Assembly: GCF_014207565.1 (NCBI RefSeq)
Contig: NZ_JACHGJ010000004.1
Coordinates: forward strand, 248,001-312,000
Reading direction: 5' to 3'
DNA length: 64,000 nucleotides
Source: Spirochaeta isovalerica
GTDB taxonomy: Bacteria > Spirochaetota > Spirochaetia > DSM-2461
The notes below the pieces were generated by a model that was not told the origin of the DNA, ran no database searches, and saw only the letters and a program-made list of their open reading frames with translations. Positions 50,901 to 58,382 of this stretch are shown here, one piece after another. The stretch's first letter is position 1, and every line of letters starts with the position of its first letter. Both the position numbers and the translations under genes were made by a program.

Positions 50901-52349
50901 TTCATTAACAACGGGGAAGAGGAAATCCATCTTCTCAATGTTCATGAGGACAAAAAAATCCCGATCAAAAACAATAAGAAGGTTAAGATCCTTCTTTCCA
51001 ATATGGGAAAACTGTCCACAGAGATCGTCGCGGCTATTATGCGGTCCAACGGCTTCGAGGGAATAGCCCTCCCCGGCGCCGATCAGGAAGTCCTCCGCCT
51101 CGCCCGGTCCCATGCCTCGGGAAAGGAATGCGTACCCTCCCATCTGGTACTGGGAAGCGCCTTGCGTTTCTTCAATTCTCCGGAATACAAAAAGGACGAG
51201 ATCTACATGCTCTTTGTCCCCATTACGACAGGCCCCTGTCGGACCGGACAGTACTTCGTTTTCTACGAAAACCTGTTTAAGGACATGCAGCTTGAGAACG
51301 TGGTCGTCTTTACCATGAGCGCCGACAATTCCTATACGGAACTGGGTCCGGACTTCTCCAGACACTTCTGGAAAGCGGCGGCCGCTGCGGATTATATGAA
51401 GGATATCCAGACATCGCTCAGAGCCTGTGCGGTCGATCCCGCTTCGGCTCTGAACCAGTTCGACCAGCTGTGGAACCACCTCTGCGTTTCCGTCGAGAAG
51501 GATTTCAGAAATCTGATGCCCGAACTGAAAAAGGCGGCCGATGCCATCAAAGAGATTCCTCTGAAGAAAAAAATGGTCGACTGTCCCAAGGTTCTCATCG
51601 TCGGTGAGATCTATGTCCGCCGAGACGACTTTGCCGTTGATGAGCTTATCGAGCATTTCAGCCGGAAAGAGATTATTGCCAAAGTGGCCGGTATCGGTGA
51701 GTGGATCCATTACCTGGACTTCGTCAGAACCTACGACCTTAAAAAACGGCTCAGGCTTCAGCCCTGGTGGAAAAAATTCCTTAGCAAAGAGCGCTTTGAT
51801 CTTATCAGGCTCAGCATTGAAAAAGCATGGAAACACAGCACGGAACACGCCATCAAGGAAGTCCTGGCTCCTACCGAGCTGATTCCCGACTCTCCCGATG
51901 ATATGGAAGTGATGATGCGCAACAGCTCGGATCATTTCGTCAACCACGAACTGAACTCGGAGATTACCGTTTCGACCGGTTCCGCCGCGACGGCCATGCA
52001 GAGCGGCTATTCCGGCGTTGTAAACATCTCTCCTTTCGCCTGTCTGATCGGACGGGTTATAGAGGGATTGTACACTCCCTGGGCCAGAAAGCAGAACTTT
52101 CCCACCATGTCTCTCGAGGTGGATGGAAACCAGCTGCCGCCCAATATCATCAACAAGCTCAACATCTTTATGATCAACGTTCTGCGTTTCCGCGACAACC
52201 CGGGAATCGCCGAGCTGATCGAGACGGAAGAGCCGATTTACGGCCAGGAAGCATCGGCCTGCAGTACAGAAGCCTGCGGAACCGATTCCTGTTCGACATG
52301 CGGGACCGAGTACAGTAACTTCAACGAGTTCATCAAGAACGCTGATTGA
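47964..52349 (+). CDS. Fused acyl-CoA dehydratase activase (BadF/HgdC-type ATPases plus DUF2229)
   Basis: A 1461-aa cytoplasmic protein. Two ASKHA ATPase domains are present: INIGSSSLKSVLLK (from residue 5) with KCASGTGEFFKQQL, and ILGVDGGSTTTKACLID (near 293) with EACSAGTGSFLEESA. A Cys cluster CKSCDNFC lies near 592. DUF2229-type and dehydratase-like parts (CCxx-poor but with FSCAPDSF and GKECVPSHL) fill the rest. Such proteins carry a 4Fe-4S cluster and use ATP to energise an electron for (R)-2-hydroxyacyl-CoA dehydratases; large fused forms are common in anaerobes but their partner is often unknown. The start is GTG with AGAGGA upstream. The last 35 residues are Cys-rich (ACSTEACGTDSCSTCG), perhaps an additional metal site. 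Single-gene unit with a terminator. Confidence 0.85.
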   Translation: MHSLGINIGSSSLKSVLLKNGEIIWTSVIPHDGNFTDAVNRTLGSREIPANCPTLVTGTEGRYLFSLNNVIEPLCIEKSLEALREKVDAIVTMGGEDLIVYTISDEGKIVNNFSGSKCASGTGEFFKQQLGRMNMTLSDVNGVSDDSQVVTLSSRCSVFMKSDCTHRLNKKESTPDDIVVSLSNVMAVKVIDFLKKAGIRTGRVMLTGGVTLNRHIIRFMREQAPDIDFIIPETASYFEAYGAALLAAETGTPYPGTDRLMKPGQVKFSNLDDLKSAMDKVSYFSAEETKLVESKEYILGVDGGSTTTKACLIDRETNQIAASHYGRTHGDPIKALKNCIVEIKKKIKEDIGDGKIKITLAATTGSSREILGVFLETGGVYNEIIAHAYGTTFFSEDVDTIFEIGGQDAKYVLLKNKVPIDYAMNEACSAGTGSFLEESAHGDLNIGSAAEIGDIALLADNPLKFGEHCSAFINSDIRKAIQQGATRENITAGIVTSIVANYLNRVVGNRTIGNKIFLQGGVAKNKAVPLAFAMFLDKEILVPPSPELMGCFGVGILAAQKNSDGFLDKGDFDLDAILETEITYDRVFTCKSCDNFCPIQVLNVNGHKYMFGGRCNKYANSRRKVDESVKVIDYVEQRNQLLFHDCAADQENMTVKRDFTVGIPRAFSVHTMYPLYSWFFHQLGIKTVLSTDIAHDGVARVESSYCFPAEIAHGAVQDILDKGCDYVLVPHYRDMESLEKDVHANFCPITQSLPYYIKKAFPEVPEEKFLPLIVTFKFGEEKALEYFIQMGAQLGIGESEVKKAFRFALDKQKDYFRQAYELGQRALDEAQQQDRAVIALLGRPYNALTAEANMGIPRKFSTRGYSIIPFDIIPVSDEDIFSNMYWYYGQLDMKVAVKLKDMDNVFITYITNFSCAPDSFILHYIKWLMGTKPFLILELDSHSADAGVDTRVEAFLDIIEGYRSKLSEKEGDRYDNGLRFINNGEEEIHLLNVHEDKKIPIKNNKKVKILLSNMGKLSTEIVAAIMRSNGFEGIALPGADQEVLRLARSHASGKECVPSHLVLGSALRFFNSPEYKKDEIYMLFVPITTGPCRTGQYFVFYENLFKDMQLENVVVFTMSADNSYTELGPDFSRHFWKAAAAADYMKDIQTSLRACAVDPASALNQFDQLWNHLCVSVEKDFRNLMPELKKAADAIKEIPLKKKMVDCPKVLIVGEIYVRRDDFAVDELIEHFSRKEIIAKVAGIGEWIHYLDFVRTYDLKKRLRLQPWWKKFLSKERFDLIRLSIEKAWKHSTEHAIKEVLAPTELIPDSPDDMEVMMRNSSDHFVNHELNSEITVSTGSAATAMQSGYSGVVNISPFACLIGRVIEGLYTPWARKQNFPTMSLEVDGNQLPPNIINKLNIFMINVLRFRDNPGIAELIETEEPIYGQEASACSTEACGTDSCSTCGTEYSNFNEFIKNAD

Positions 52350-52367
52350 TTAGTTATTTAAGCAATA

Positions 52368-52401
52368 TAAAAAGGCTGCCTTTAACCGGGTGGCTTTTTT
52401 T
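52368..52401 (+). terminator. Terminator of the activase gene
   Basis: Stem AAAAAGGCTGCC with GGTGGCTTTTT (one bulge, wobble pairs), followed by a T-rich run up to 52408. It is located 19 bases after the stop codon. Confidence 0.6.
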
Positions 52402-52445
52402 ATTTTTTATTGAACTATTTTTTGACCGGAACTACAATTGTCAGC

Positions 52446-53102
52446 ATGAATAACGTGCTTCTGGTTGAAGATGATCTGGCGATCAGCGATCTGCTGGAGA
52501 TTAACCTTTCCATGTCGGGATTTACGGTTGAATGCTCTGACGGGATTCAGGCTGCCGCAGAACTGATTAATGAAAAAGAATTTTCTATTGTCCTCCTGGA
52601 TCTCTCCCTGAATGACGGATACGGTCTTTCCCTGATCCCCGTCTGCGAATCTTTCAAAATCCCTGTTCTGATCCTTACAGCGGACAATTCCCTTAGAACA
52701 AAGATCAATAGCCTGAATCTCGGCGCTGATGATTATGTCGTTAAGCCTTTTGAAACAGCCGAATTGATTGCCAGAATCCATGCTATTCTCAGACGGTCGG
52801 GTCAAGTCGAAGGCCCATCGGAAGAAGTGATCGATGACATTATCATTGATGTGGAGAGAAGAGGAATAGTCCGGGACACAGAGGAAATATACCTGACTAC
52901 CAAAGAGTGGCATCTGCTTCTGTTCCTGCTCAGAAACAGAGGATATGTTCTCAGCAGAGATGTGCTTCTCGACAAAGTCTGGGGTTACGATTATTACGGA
53001 AACAGCAGAACTGTGGATATGCATATACAGCGCCTGCGGAGCAAGCTAGGAACCGATAAGATTTCAACTGTCTATAAAGAGGGATACAGACTCGAATTAT
53101 GA
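52446..53102 (+). CDS. OmpR-family response regulator
   Basis: A 218-aa regulator. The receiver domain has the acidic pair in VLLVEDDLAISD, phospho-acceptor Asp in IVLLDLSLNDGYG near residue 52, and K in DDYVVKPFETAEL near 102. The C-terminal winged helix contains TTKEWHLLLFLLRNRGYVLS and SRTVDMHIQRLRSKLG. The ATG at 52446 is chosen because the receiver begins there; a TTG-started extension from 52410 has no support. It overlaps the kinase gene by 4 bases. The target genes are not visible. Confidence 0.88.
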   Translation: MNNVLLVEDDLAISDLLEINLSMSGFTVECSDGIQAAAELINEKEFSIVLLDLSLNDGYGLSLIPVCESFKIPVLILTADNSLRTKINSLNLGADDYVVKPFETAELIARIHAILRRSGQVEGPSEEVIDDIIIDVERRGIVRDTEEIYLTTKEWHLLLFLLRNRGYVLSRDVLLDKVWGYDYYGNSRTVDMHIQRLRSKLGTDKISTVYKEGYRLEL

Positions 53103-54523
53103 AGTTTCGTCATGCGGTGCTTCTTCAGATTATGCTGGTATCCTTTTTTTCATTGTCTTTGTCTGGAATTTCATTAATTCAACTTAACCACGCTTTCAAT
53201 ATAAAACAGGAATTGTCAGGTCTGCAGAAGGAAGCAGAAGTTCTCAGCCTGTTTATTGCAGAAAAAGTGGTAGAGGATTTCAATGAATATAGATTCAGCG
53301 AAAGCTTGGTATTCAAACTGCTGAGACCGGCGCTCATTGAAAAACAGAATATCTACTCCACTTGGAGAATATCTTTCAATGTAATTCAAAAAGGCGTTCC
53401 CCTTTTTAAAAATCCATCCTTCGATATTTTGAACTTACCGGAAGAGGTAAAGACTGCAGAACGGGGCGGCAATGTCTGGGTGCTGCGAAGGACCGGAGAT
53501 TCCTGCTACTTAAGAGTCGCCATGCCTCTAGATATTTTCCGGGGAGAAACAGTCATTACATTTGAGAAAGAAATCTCCCAATTATTTGAACAGAGACAGA
53601 AACTGATCGGATATATGCTGATTTTTATATTGGCATTTATGTTCATATTTGTTCCTTTATCGCTGCTGCTATCAAGGACGATAACTCTGCCGCTTGAAAA
53701 TATTCTTTCACAGATGGAAAATTTCGTCAGCGATAATAATTTTGATACAAGAAAGCTTTCGGTCTTTGAAGAGATCAGGCAGTTGCAGAAGCATTTCGCC
53801 AGTTTATCGATGGATATATCAAGTCAGATAGATTTCCTGAAGAGAGAGAGCGAATCGAAAGAGCTATTCCTTGCCAAAGTGAATCATGAAATTAACACGC
53901 CGATAACTTCAATAAAAGGCTTTGCCGATCTCCTTCTCCGTTCGCCATATGACGAACAGTTATATACCAAGGCGCTTAGCCATATAAGCCACGAAAGTTT
54001 ACGCATCAGCGAACTCAACGGGAATCTGCAGAAATTGGTTATACCTTCCGATGAGTACCTCTGGGAGACATTTTCGCTAAATAGCGTTATAGATGATGCT
54101 GTCGAATCCCTCCGCTTTCTTTTTGAGAAAAAAGGCGTGAGGGTGGAAAGAGAAAAAACCGCCCGGAATATCCGGGGAAATCTCCCTTTACTGGTCACTG
54201 CTTTTAAAAACTTTATCCACAACGCTATAAAAGCTTCTTTCAGGGAGGGAATAATTTTTATAAAAGCCGAAGAGAGCAATGGTGAATTGAAGGTCTGCAT
54301 CATCGACGGGGGAATCGGTTTTTCCGGGAATAGAGCGGAAGAAGCAAACCTATACGAATCTTTTTCCGGATTGGGTCTGGCTCTATGCGATGAGATTCTG
54401 CGCCTCCACAAATGCCATTGGCTAATTACCCCCCTTAAGAATGGCGGAACAAAAGTCTGTCTGGATTTTACAACTATTTTACAAAAAGAAGATAAATCTG
54501 ATATTCCTGCGATTCATCATTAG
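53099..54523 (+). CDS. Membrane sensor histidine kinase
   Basis: A 474-aa kinase partnered with the overlapping regulator. The first membrane helix is at about 8-28, a periplasmic sensor domain of about 145 residues follows, and a second helix lies near 175-200 (LIFILAFMFIFVPLSLLLSR). A HAMP-like linker follows, then the H-box KVNHEINTPITSIKGF near residue 260 with the phospho-histidine. The ATPase N-box is NFIHNAIKASFREG, with G boxes IDGGIGFSG and SGLGLALCDEI. The sensor domain is not recognised, so the stimulus is unknown. Confidence 0.88.
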   Translation: MKFRHAVLLQIMLVSFFSLSLSGISLIQLNHAFNIKQELSGLQKEAEVLSLFIAEKVVEDFNEYRFSESLVFKLLRPALIEKQNIYSTWRISFNVIQKGVPLFKNPSFDILNLPEEVKTAERGGNVWVLRRTGDSCYLRVAMPLDIFRGETVITFEKEISQLFEQRQKLIGYMLIFILAFMFIFVPLSLLLSRTITLPLENILSQMENFVSDNNFDTRKLSVFEEIRQLQKHFASLSMDISSQIDFLKRESESKELFLAKVNHEINTPITSIKGFADLLLRSPYDEQLYTKALSHISHESLRISELNGNLQKLVIPSDEYLWETFSLNSVIDDAVESLRFLFEKKGVRVEREKTARNIRGNLPLLVTAFKNFIHNAIKASFREGIIFIKAEESNGELKVCIIDGGIGFSGNRAEEANLYESFSGLGLALCDEILRLHKCHWLITPLKNGGTKVCLDFTTILQKEDKSDIPAIHH

Positions 54524-54548
54524 AAATCTTAATTCGAAGGAAACAGTT

Positions 54549-55235
54549 ATGAGAAAGATTTTCATTATTGCTTTTACATTCACCGCGATCCTCTGGCTCT
54601 TGCCCTCTTGCATTCAGGAAGGGAAAATTTATGAAACCGAGAAATCTTTAGTAAGTGTCATAGAGGACATTCGCGAACCGGACTTTATAACCGAAGAAAT
54701 CTACAGCTACAAAAAGACGCTCGGTGTTGATCGCATCTTTCACACATACACCCTCAAAGAGCCGAGCCGGGATTATCCGGCAGATGAAGAAGAACTAATC
54801 AGAAATCTAGAAAAGATCAGGCCTTCAGTCTCAACTCTTCCTGAGATTCTGAATCTCTTCGGCAAACCTCCCCGTGTAATTATTGCGACTAACACGAGCT
54901 CGGAATATCAGAATTATCATCTCAACCTGCAATATAATGATTTCACTTTATATTTTGGATCGGAAAAGGAAACACTAATTGAAATAAGAATTGAGGATGA
55001 GACTTCAATTTATGCCTATGATGGAAAAATTAAATACGGACAGTCATTGGATTACGTTCTGTCCTATATGCCGGCGACTGAAATCATAGAAGGCGAGGAA
55101 ATCGATTGGGAGAAATCAGGAGTACTTTTTAAAAATATTGAAGGCCGTGAAAGTCTGGCTTATATCGATTACAAAGATAAGCGGATAAGAATGTTTTTCA
55201 ACAATAACAGGCTGTCGGCCTTGTACTTATATTGA
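54549..55235 (+). CDS. Lipoprotein of unknown function
   Basis: A 228-aa lipoprotein; the start is placed at 54549 because AAGGA precedes it and the leader follows at once (MRKIFIIAFTFTAILWLLPS, lipobox LPSC). The frame upstream (from 54441) overlaps the kinase gene and lacks a signal, so it is not used. No domain recognised. It follows the two-component genes by 25 bases and could be a sensor accessory. Confidence 0.65.
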   Translation: MRKIFIIAFTFTAILWLLPSCIQEGKIYETEKSLVSVIEDIREPDFITEEIYSYKKTLGVDRIFHTYTLKEPSRDYPADEEELIRNLEKIRPSVSTLPEILNLFGKPPRVIIATNTSSEYQNYHLNLQYNDFTLYFGSEKETLIEIRIEDETSIYAYDGKIKYGQSLDYVLSYMPATEIIEGEEIDWEKSGVLFKNIEGRESLAYIDYKDKRIRMFFNNNRLSALYLY

Positions 55236-55259
55236 GCTAAGCTCATCAAAGGAGAGGGA

Positions 55260-56150
55260 TTAAAACAGAACGACATCCCGGGTAAAACTCTCTTCGATAT
55301 GTAGTTCCGAATACTCATCTCGTAGAGCCTGACGCTCTTCCTCGACCGAGAGTTTATCGACAATCTTCTGAATAATCGTACTTGTAAACCGGCATTCCTT
55401 CAATGGAAGGGGGCCGCCGAGATCATTCAGATTTGTTTCCACATCCTCTTTCAGACTGATACATAAAACAAGTTCCCGGTTGAGATCCTCTTGCAGGATT
55501 CTCAGCCTTTTAAAGAAGTTGCTGTACTGCTCCAGTTCAAAGGAAAGCGTTTTAGTGCTTTTTACGGCGGACAGCACCGCCTGGTTATTCTTTTTATCTG
55601 AACGATCTATCTCTTTTCTGTCATTATAGAGAGCAATAATTCTCGTATGAAGATCGGAAAATCTCTGGTCCATTATATCGACCAGATCGGTCAGGTCGTT
55701 GTTTATGTGCCCCATCTGCTTTTCCAGGTTATTGAGCAGAAAGGAAACGAGGGTAAACAGATGGCGGTAATCTTCCTTTAATTCGGACGAGCCCTTTTTC
55801 TTGTCAAAATCCTCAAAGAAAGCTTCGTCCTCAACAATTATCTCACGGACATCCGTAACCGCATCGACAAGATGATTCAGCTGCTGATTGATAATATCCT
55901 GCCTCTGCATTTCGATTATGATTTCAAATATGGGAATCCGCACCTGTCCGAGATCCTCCACAAGGCTCTTAAGCAATTCGGAGTCATCTTTTTCAGTTTC
56001 CTGAAGAGTTCTGATTTCTCCAAGCCTGGCTTCGATCTGATTCCCGACTATCGGCAGATTTTCAGATACATGAATAAAAATGCGATTAAATTCATCGATA
56101 TAAAACCCTAAACTCGTTGAAAAGGTTCCTAATAATCCGGCAATATCCAT
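55260..56150 (-). CDS. Helical chemotaxis-associated protein (CheZ/MCP-helix-like), unknown
   Basis: A 296-aa almost entirely helical cytoplasmic protein. IIIEMQRQDIINQQLNHLVD near residue 80 resembles the Q-x-Q-D-x-x-x-Q-Q-x-x-H motif that recurs in CheZ-like phosphatases and chemotaxis accessory proteins. A second helical block lies at 120-265. It could dephosphorylate CheY or bind receptors; the assignment rests on this motif only. Single gene, convergent with the lipoprotein gene and near the FadR-type regulator. Confidence 0.5.
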   Translation of the reverse strand: MDIAGLLGTFSTSLGFYIDEFNRIFIHVSENLPIVGNQIEARLGEIRTLQETEKDDSELLKSLVEDLGQVRIPIFEIIIEMQRQDIINQQLNHLVDAVTDVREIIVEDEAFFEDFDKKKGSSELKEDYRHLFTLVSFLLNNLEKQMGHINNDLTDLVDIMDQRFSDLHTRIIALYNDRKEIDRSDKKNNQAVLSAVKSTKTLSFELEQYSNFFKRLRILQEDLNRELVLCISLKEDVETNLNDLGGPLPLKECRFTSTIIQKIVDKLSVEEERQALRDEYSELHIEESFTRDVVLF

Positions 56151-56218
56151 CAGGACTCCTTAATTCGATCGGACGCAATACCTCTCTCTATAAACTATGG
56201 GAGAAACGCCGGAAAAAC

Positions 56219-57028
56219 TCAAATTTTGTAGGAAGAATAGAGAATATCTCCCGGGATTTCCGGACTTGTACCTATGGGAGAACTTTTCAGGATATCAATT
56301 AATTCCTTGCTGTATCGGTAGAGCTTCTCTATTTTCTCAGCGGCTTCAATTCGAGAAGAGCATTCCACAGCACTGATATAGTTTTCGATTGCGGCTTTTT
56401 CAAGTTTGACAATATCATTGTCAGGATCGACATCGGTAATGGTTCTCCATTTTCTCATGGATATGAGAACTTCGCCCATCAGCTCAACCATTTTGTTATG
56501 TGTCGCTTTAAATACTGCCATCATAAAATCCAGAAAACAGGCCTTGGCTTCCGTTTCTGCAGCAGGGAGCTTATCCGTGAGGCTTTTCTGCTCCAGCTTG
56601 AACATGTCAGCATAAGCCTTGAGATAGTTTTCTCCTTTTTTCCGGATTTCCCTCTTCTCAGCAGTGGATGCCGATTCTGCGGCAAGACCGAATACCTGAG
56701 GCAGATAAATCTGTTCGAATTGTTCTACGTCCCAGACTGTAGCCTGATCGCGGCGCAGAGATGTCAGCAGAGCATCAGTGAAAGCTTCAATCTGGGAATG
56801 GGAGACATACATGCCCTTACCGTGCTTGACTTCCACAAGTCCCTGCGCTTTCAGCATCCTCACGGCATCCCGTATTACTGCACGGCTTACACCGAATTGT
56901 TTCTCCAGTTCCGGTTCGGTGGGCAGAACATCTCCGCCTTTCATTTCTCCCGTTAGTATGGATTCTTTTATAATCCGGCTGACTTTTTCCGGGAGTGTCT
57001 CCCTCCGGTCGATTTTTTCAAAACTCAC
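56219..57028 (-). CDS. GntR-family regulator, FadR subfamily
   Basis: A 269-aa regulator. The winged helix is TLPEKVSRIIKESILTGEMK followed by LPTEPELEKQFGVSRAVIRD and AVRMLKAQGLVEVKHGKGMY. The C-terminal FCD domain is all-helical (about 85-250) and would bind a small carboxylic acid or sugar acid. It overlaps the transporter gene by 11 bases and belongs to the same operon. The 25-bp palindrome before that operon (58301-58325) contains the TGGTCAT...ATGACCA form typical of this subfamily, so it probably represses its own operon. Confidence 0.88.
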   Translation of the reverse strand: MSFEKIDRRETLPEKVSRIIKESILTGEMKGGDVLPTEPELEKQFGVSRAVIRDAVRMLKAQGLVEVKHGKGMYVSHSQIEAFTDALLTSLRRDQATVWDVEQFEQIYLPQVFGLAAESASTAEKREIRKKGENYLKAYADMFKLEQKSLTDKLPAAETEAKACFLDFMMAVFKATHNKMVELMGEVLISMRKWRTITDVDPDNDIVKLEKAAIENYISAVECSSRIEAAEKIEKLYRYSKELIDILKSSPIGTSPEIPGDILYSSYKI

Positions 57029-58295
57029 TGTTCAAGCCTCCTGCATGTTTCTTTTGGTAATAGGGAATAAGCAGATATAGCGCGGCGGAAAGGATAATGA
57101 CAATTGAAGCGACGATCCAGGCTCTTCCTATGTAATAAGTTTCGGCGAGAAAAGCAAGGGCGACCGACCCCGCTATTCCTCCGGTCTGCATGAACAGGGA
57201 GGAAAAAGAGAGAAGCGTGGATCTTTTCTCCGATGGAACCGATTCATTGAAAATTGAACTTTCCGGTGAAGACTGAACGCCGTTGAAGAGAAAAAGTGTA
57301 AAGTAGAAAAAGGCAAAGGGAATCAGTCCGCTCTGATATGCCAATATAAAATAGAGAGAACCCATCAGCGTTCTGGCGGTAAAGAGAGCCAGATGATACC
57401 GGTCGCCGAAGAGACGGCAGAAAGGAATGGACACCAGGCTTCCGACCGATGCCGCCAGAAAATACCCCGTTGTAAGAAGCCCGTAAATCCAGCTTCCTGT
57501 TCCGTCTCCGGCGATAGCCTGCACACGGGGTTGCCACAACTGCTCCAGACCGGATATGGAAAATCCCCAGGCAAAAGTAGCCAGAAGCAGAAGCAGCAGA
57601 ACCGGGTGCCCCAGTCCGTATTTCACAGAGGTTCCGACGACTTCAGGTATTTTCCTGAATCCCGCAGCTAAACCGGCTTCTTCTCCATCGGGCTGTTTCT
57701 CATGAACCAGTAGAGATGTTGTTATCAACTGAACAATAAGAGCAATAATAAAAATGATGTAATTAGAAGCATAAACACTGTTGAAAATACCCTGACTGGT
57801 CCATTTTCCCAGTGCCATGGGGATAAAGCCGCCCAGGAGAGAACCGATCCCCAGACCGAGAGGAATAAATGTACCGATCCTGGCCATTTCCTTCTGAAGA
57901 TTCACCACAGGATCAATCCTGTAGAACTCATCAATGAAATGAGCATCCATGGTTCCAGAGGAAAGGGACCGGGCCACCCCCTGGAATATGAAGCAGATCA
58001 TCAGGGCGGGCAGCGAATTGACAAAAAGAACCAGAAGCGCTCCGGTTATCTGAAAAAGGAGAGAATATATATAGACTTTCTTTCGCCCCAGAGCATCGGC
58101 CAATCCGCCGGTAGGCAGCTCGAGGAGTACAGTTGCTGCCCCGTAAGAAGCAAATGTTATTCCGACCTGAGCCAGGGACAGACCCTTTTCCAGAAGGAAG
58201 AGCGTCATGACGGGGATAATTATCCCGAGGGTAAACCAGTGAAAACTCATATTCCAGGATGCCAGTAATCTCAATTTTTTCATTGTCATATTCAT
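57018..58295 (-). CDS. MFS transporter
   Basis: A 425-aa inner-membrane protein with about 12 membrane segments. The loop 2-3 signature is GGLADALGRKKVYIYS near residue 62. No domain indicates the substrate. Because it is co-transcribed with the FadR-type regulator, the transported compound or its product is probably the regulator's ligand. The start is ambiguous within MNMTMKKL; ATGs at 58295, 58289 and 58283 are all possible. Confidence 0.85.
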   Translation of the reverse strand: MNMTMKKLRLLASWNMSFHWFTLGIIIPVMTLFLLEKGLSLAQVGITFASYGAATVLLELPTGGLADALGRKKVYIYSLLFQITGALLVLFVNSLPALMICFIFQGVARSLSSGTMDAHFIDEFYRIDPVVNLQKEMARIGTFIPLGLGIGSLLGGFIPMALGKWTSQGIFNSVYASNYIIFIIALIVQLITTSLLVHEKQPDGEEAGLAAGFRKIPEVVGTSVKYGLGHPVLLLLLLATFAWGFSISGLEQLWQPRVQAIAGDGTGSWIYGLLTTGYFLAASVGSLVSIPFCRLFGDRYHLALFTARTLMGSLYFILAYQSGLIPFAFFYFTLFLFNGVQSSPESSIFNESVPSEKRSTLLSFSSLFMQTGGIAGSVALAFLAETYYIGRAWIVASIVIILSAALYLLIPYYQKKHAGGLNSEF

Positions 58296-58300
58296 ATCCT

Positions 58301-58325
58301 CATATGGTCATATGATGACCATATG
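58301..58325. promoter_or_regulatory. 25-bp operator palindrome of the MFS-FadR operon
   Basis: CATATGGTCAT-ATG-ATGACCATATG: perfect 11-base arms with a 3-base centre, 5 bases before the MFS start. It contains the TGGTCAT/ATGACCA core of FadR-type operators and would block transcription or initiation when bound. Confidence 0.8.
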
Positions 58326-58382
58326 TTAAAAATAACACCGCCATCTGAAAAAGTCAAATTCAGACTGCGGTGTAAAAGGATG

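Noticed and set aside
49992..51947. 651-codon open frame on the minus strand inside the activase gene
   Set aside because: It lies fully antisense to the well-supported 1461-aa protein, has no recognisable domain and no ribosome binding site; long antisense frames are expected in GC-richer coding DNA.
52410..53024. 205-codon minus-strand frame over the response regulator gene
   Set aside because: Antisense to a complete OmpR-family regulator that overlaps its kinase partner; no support of its own.
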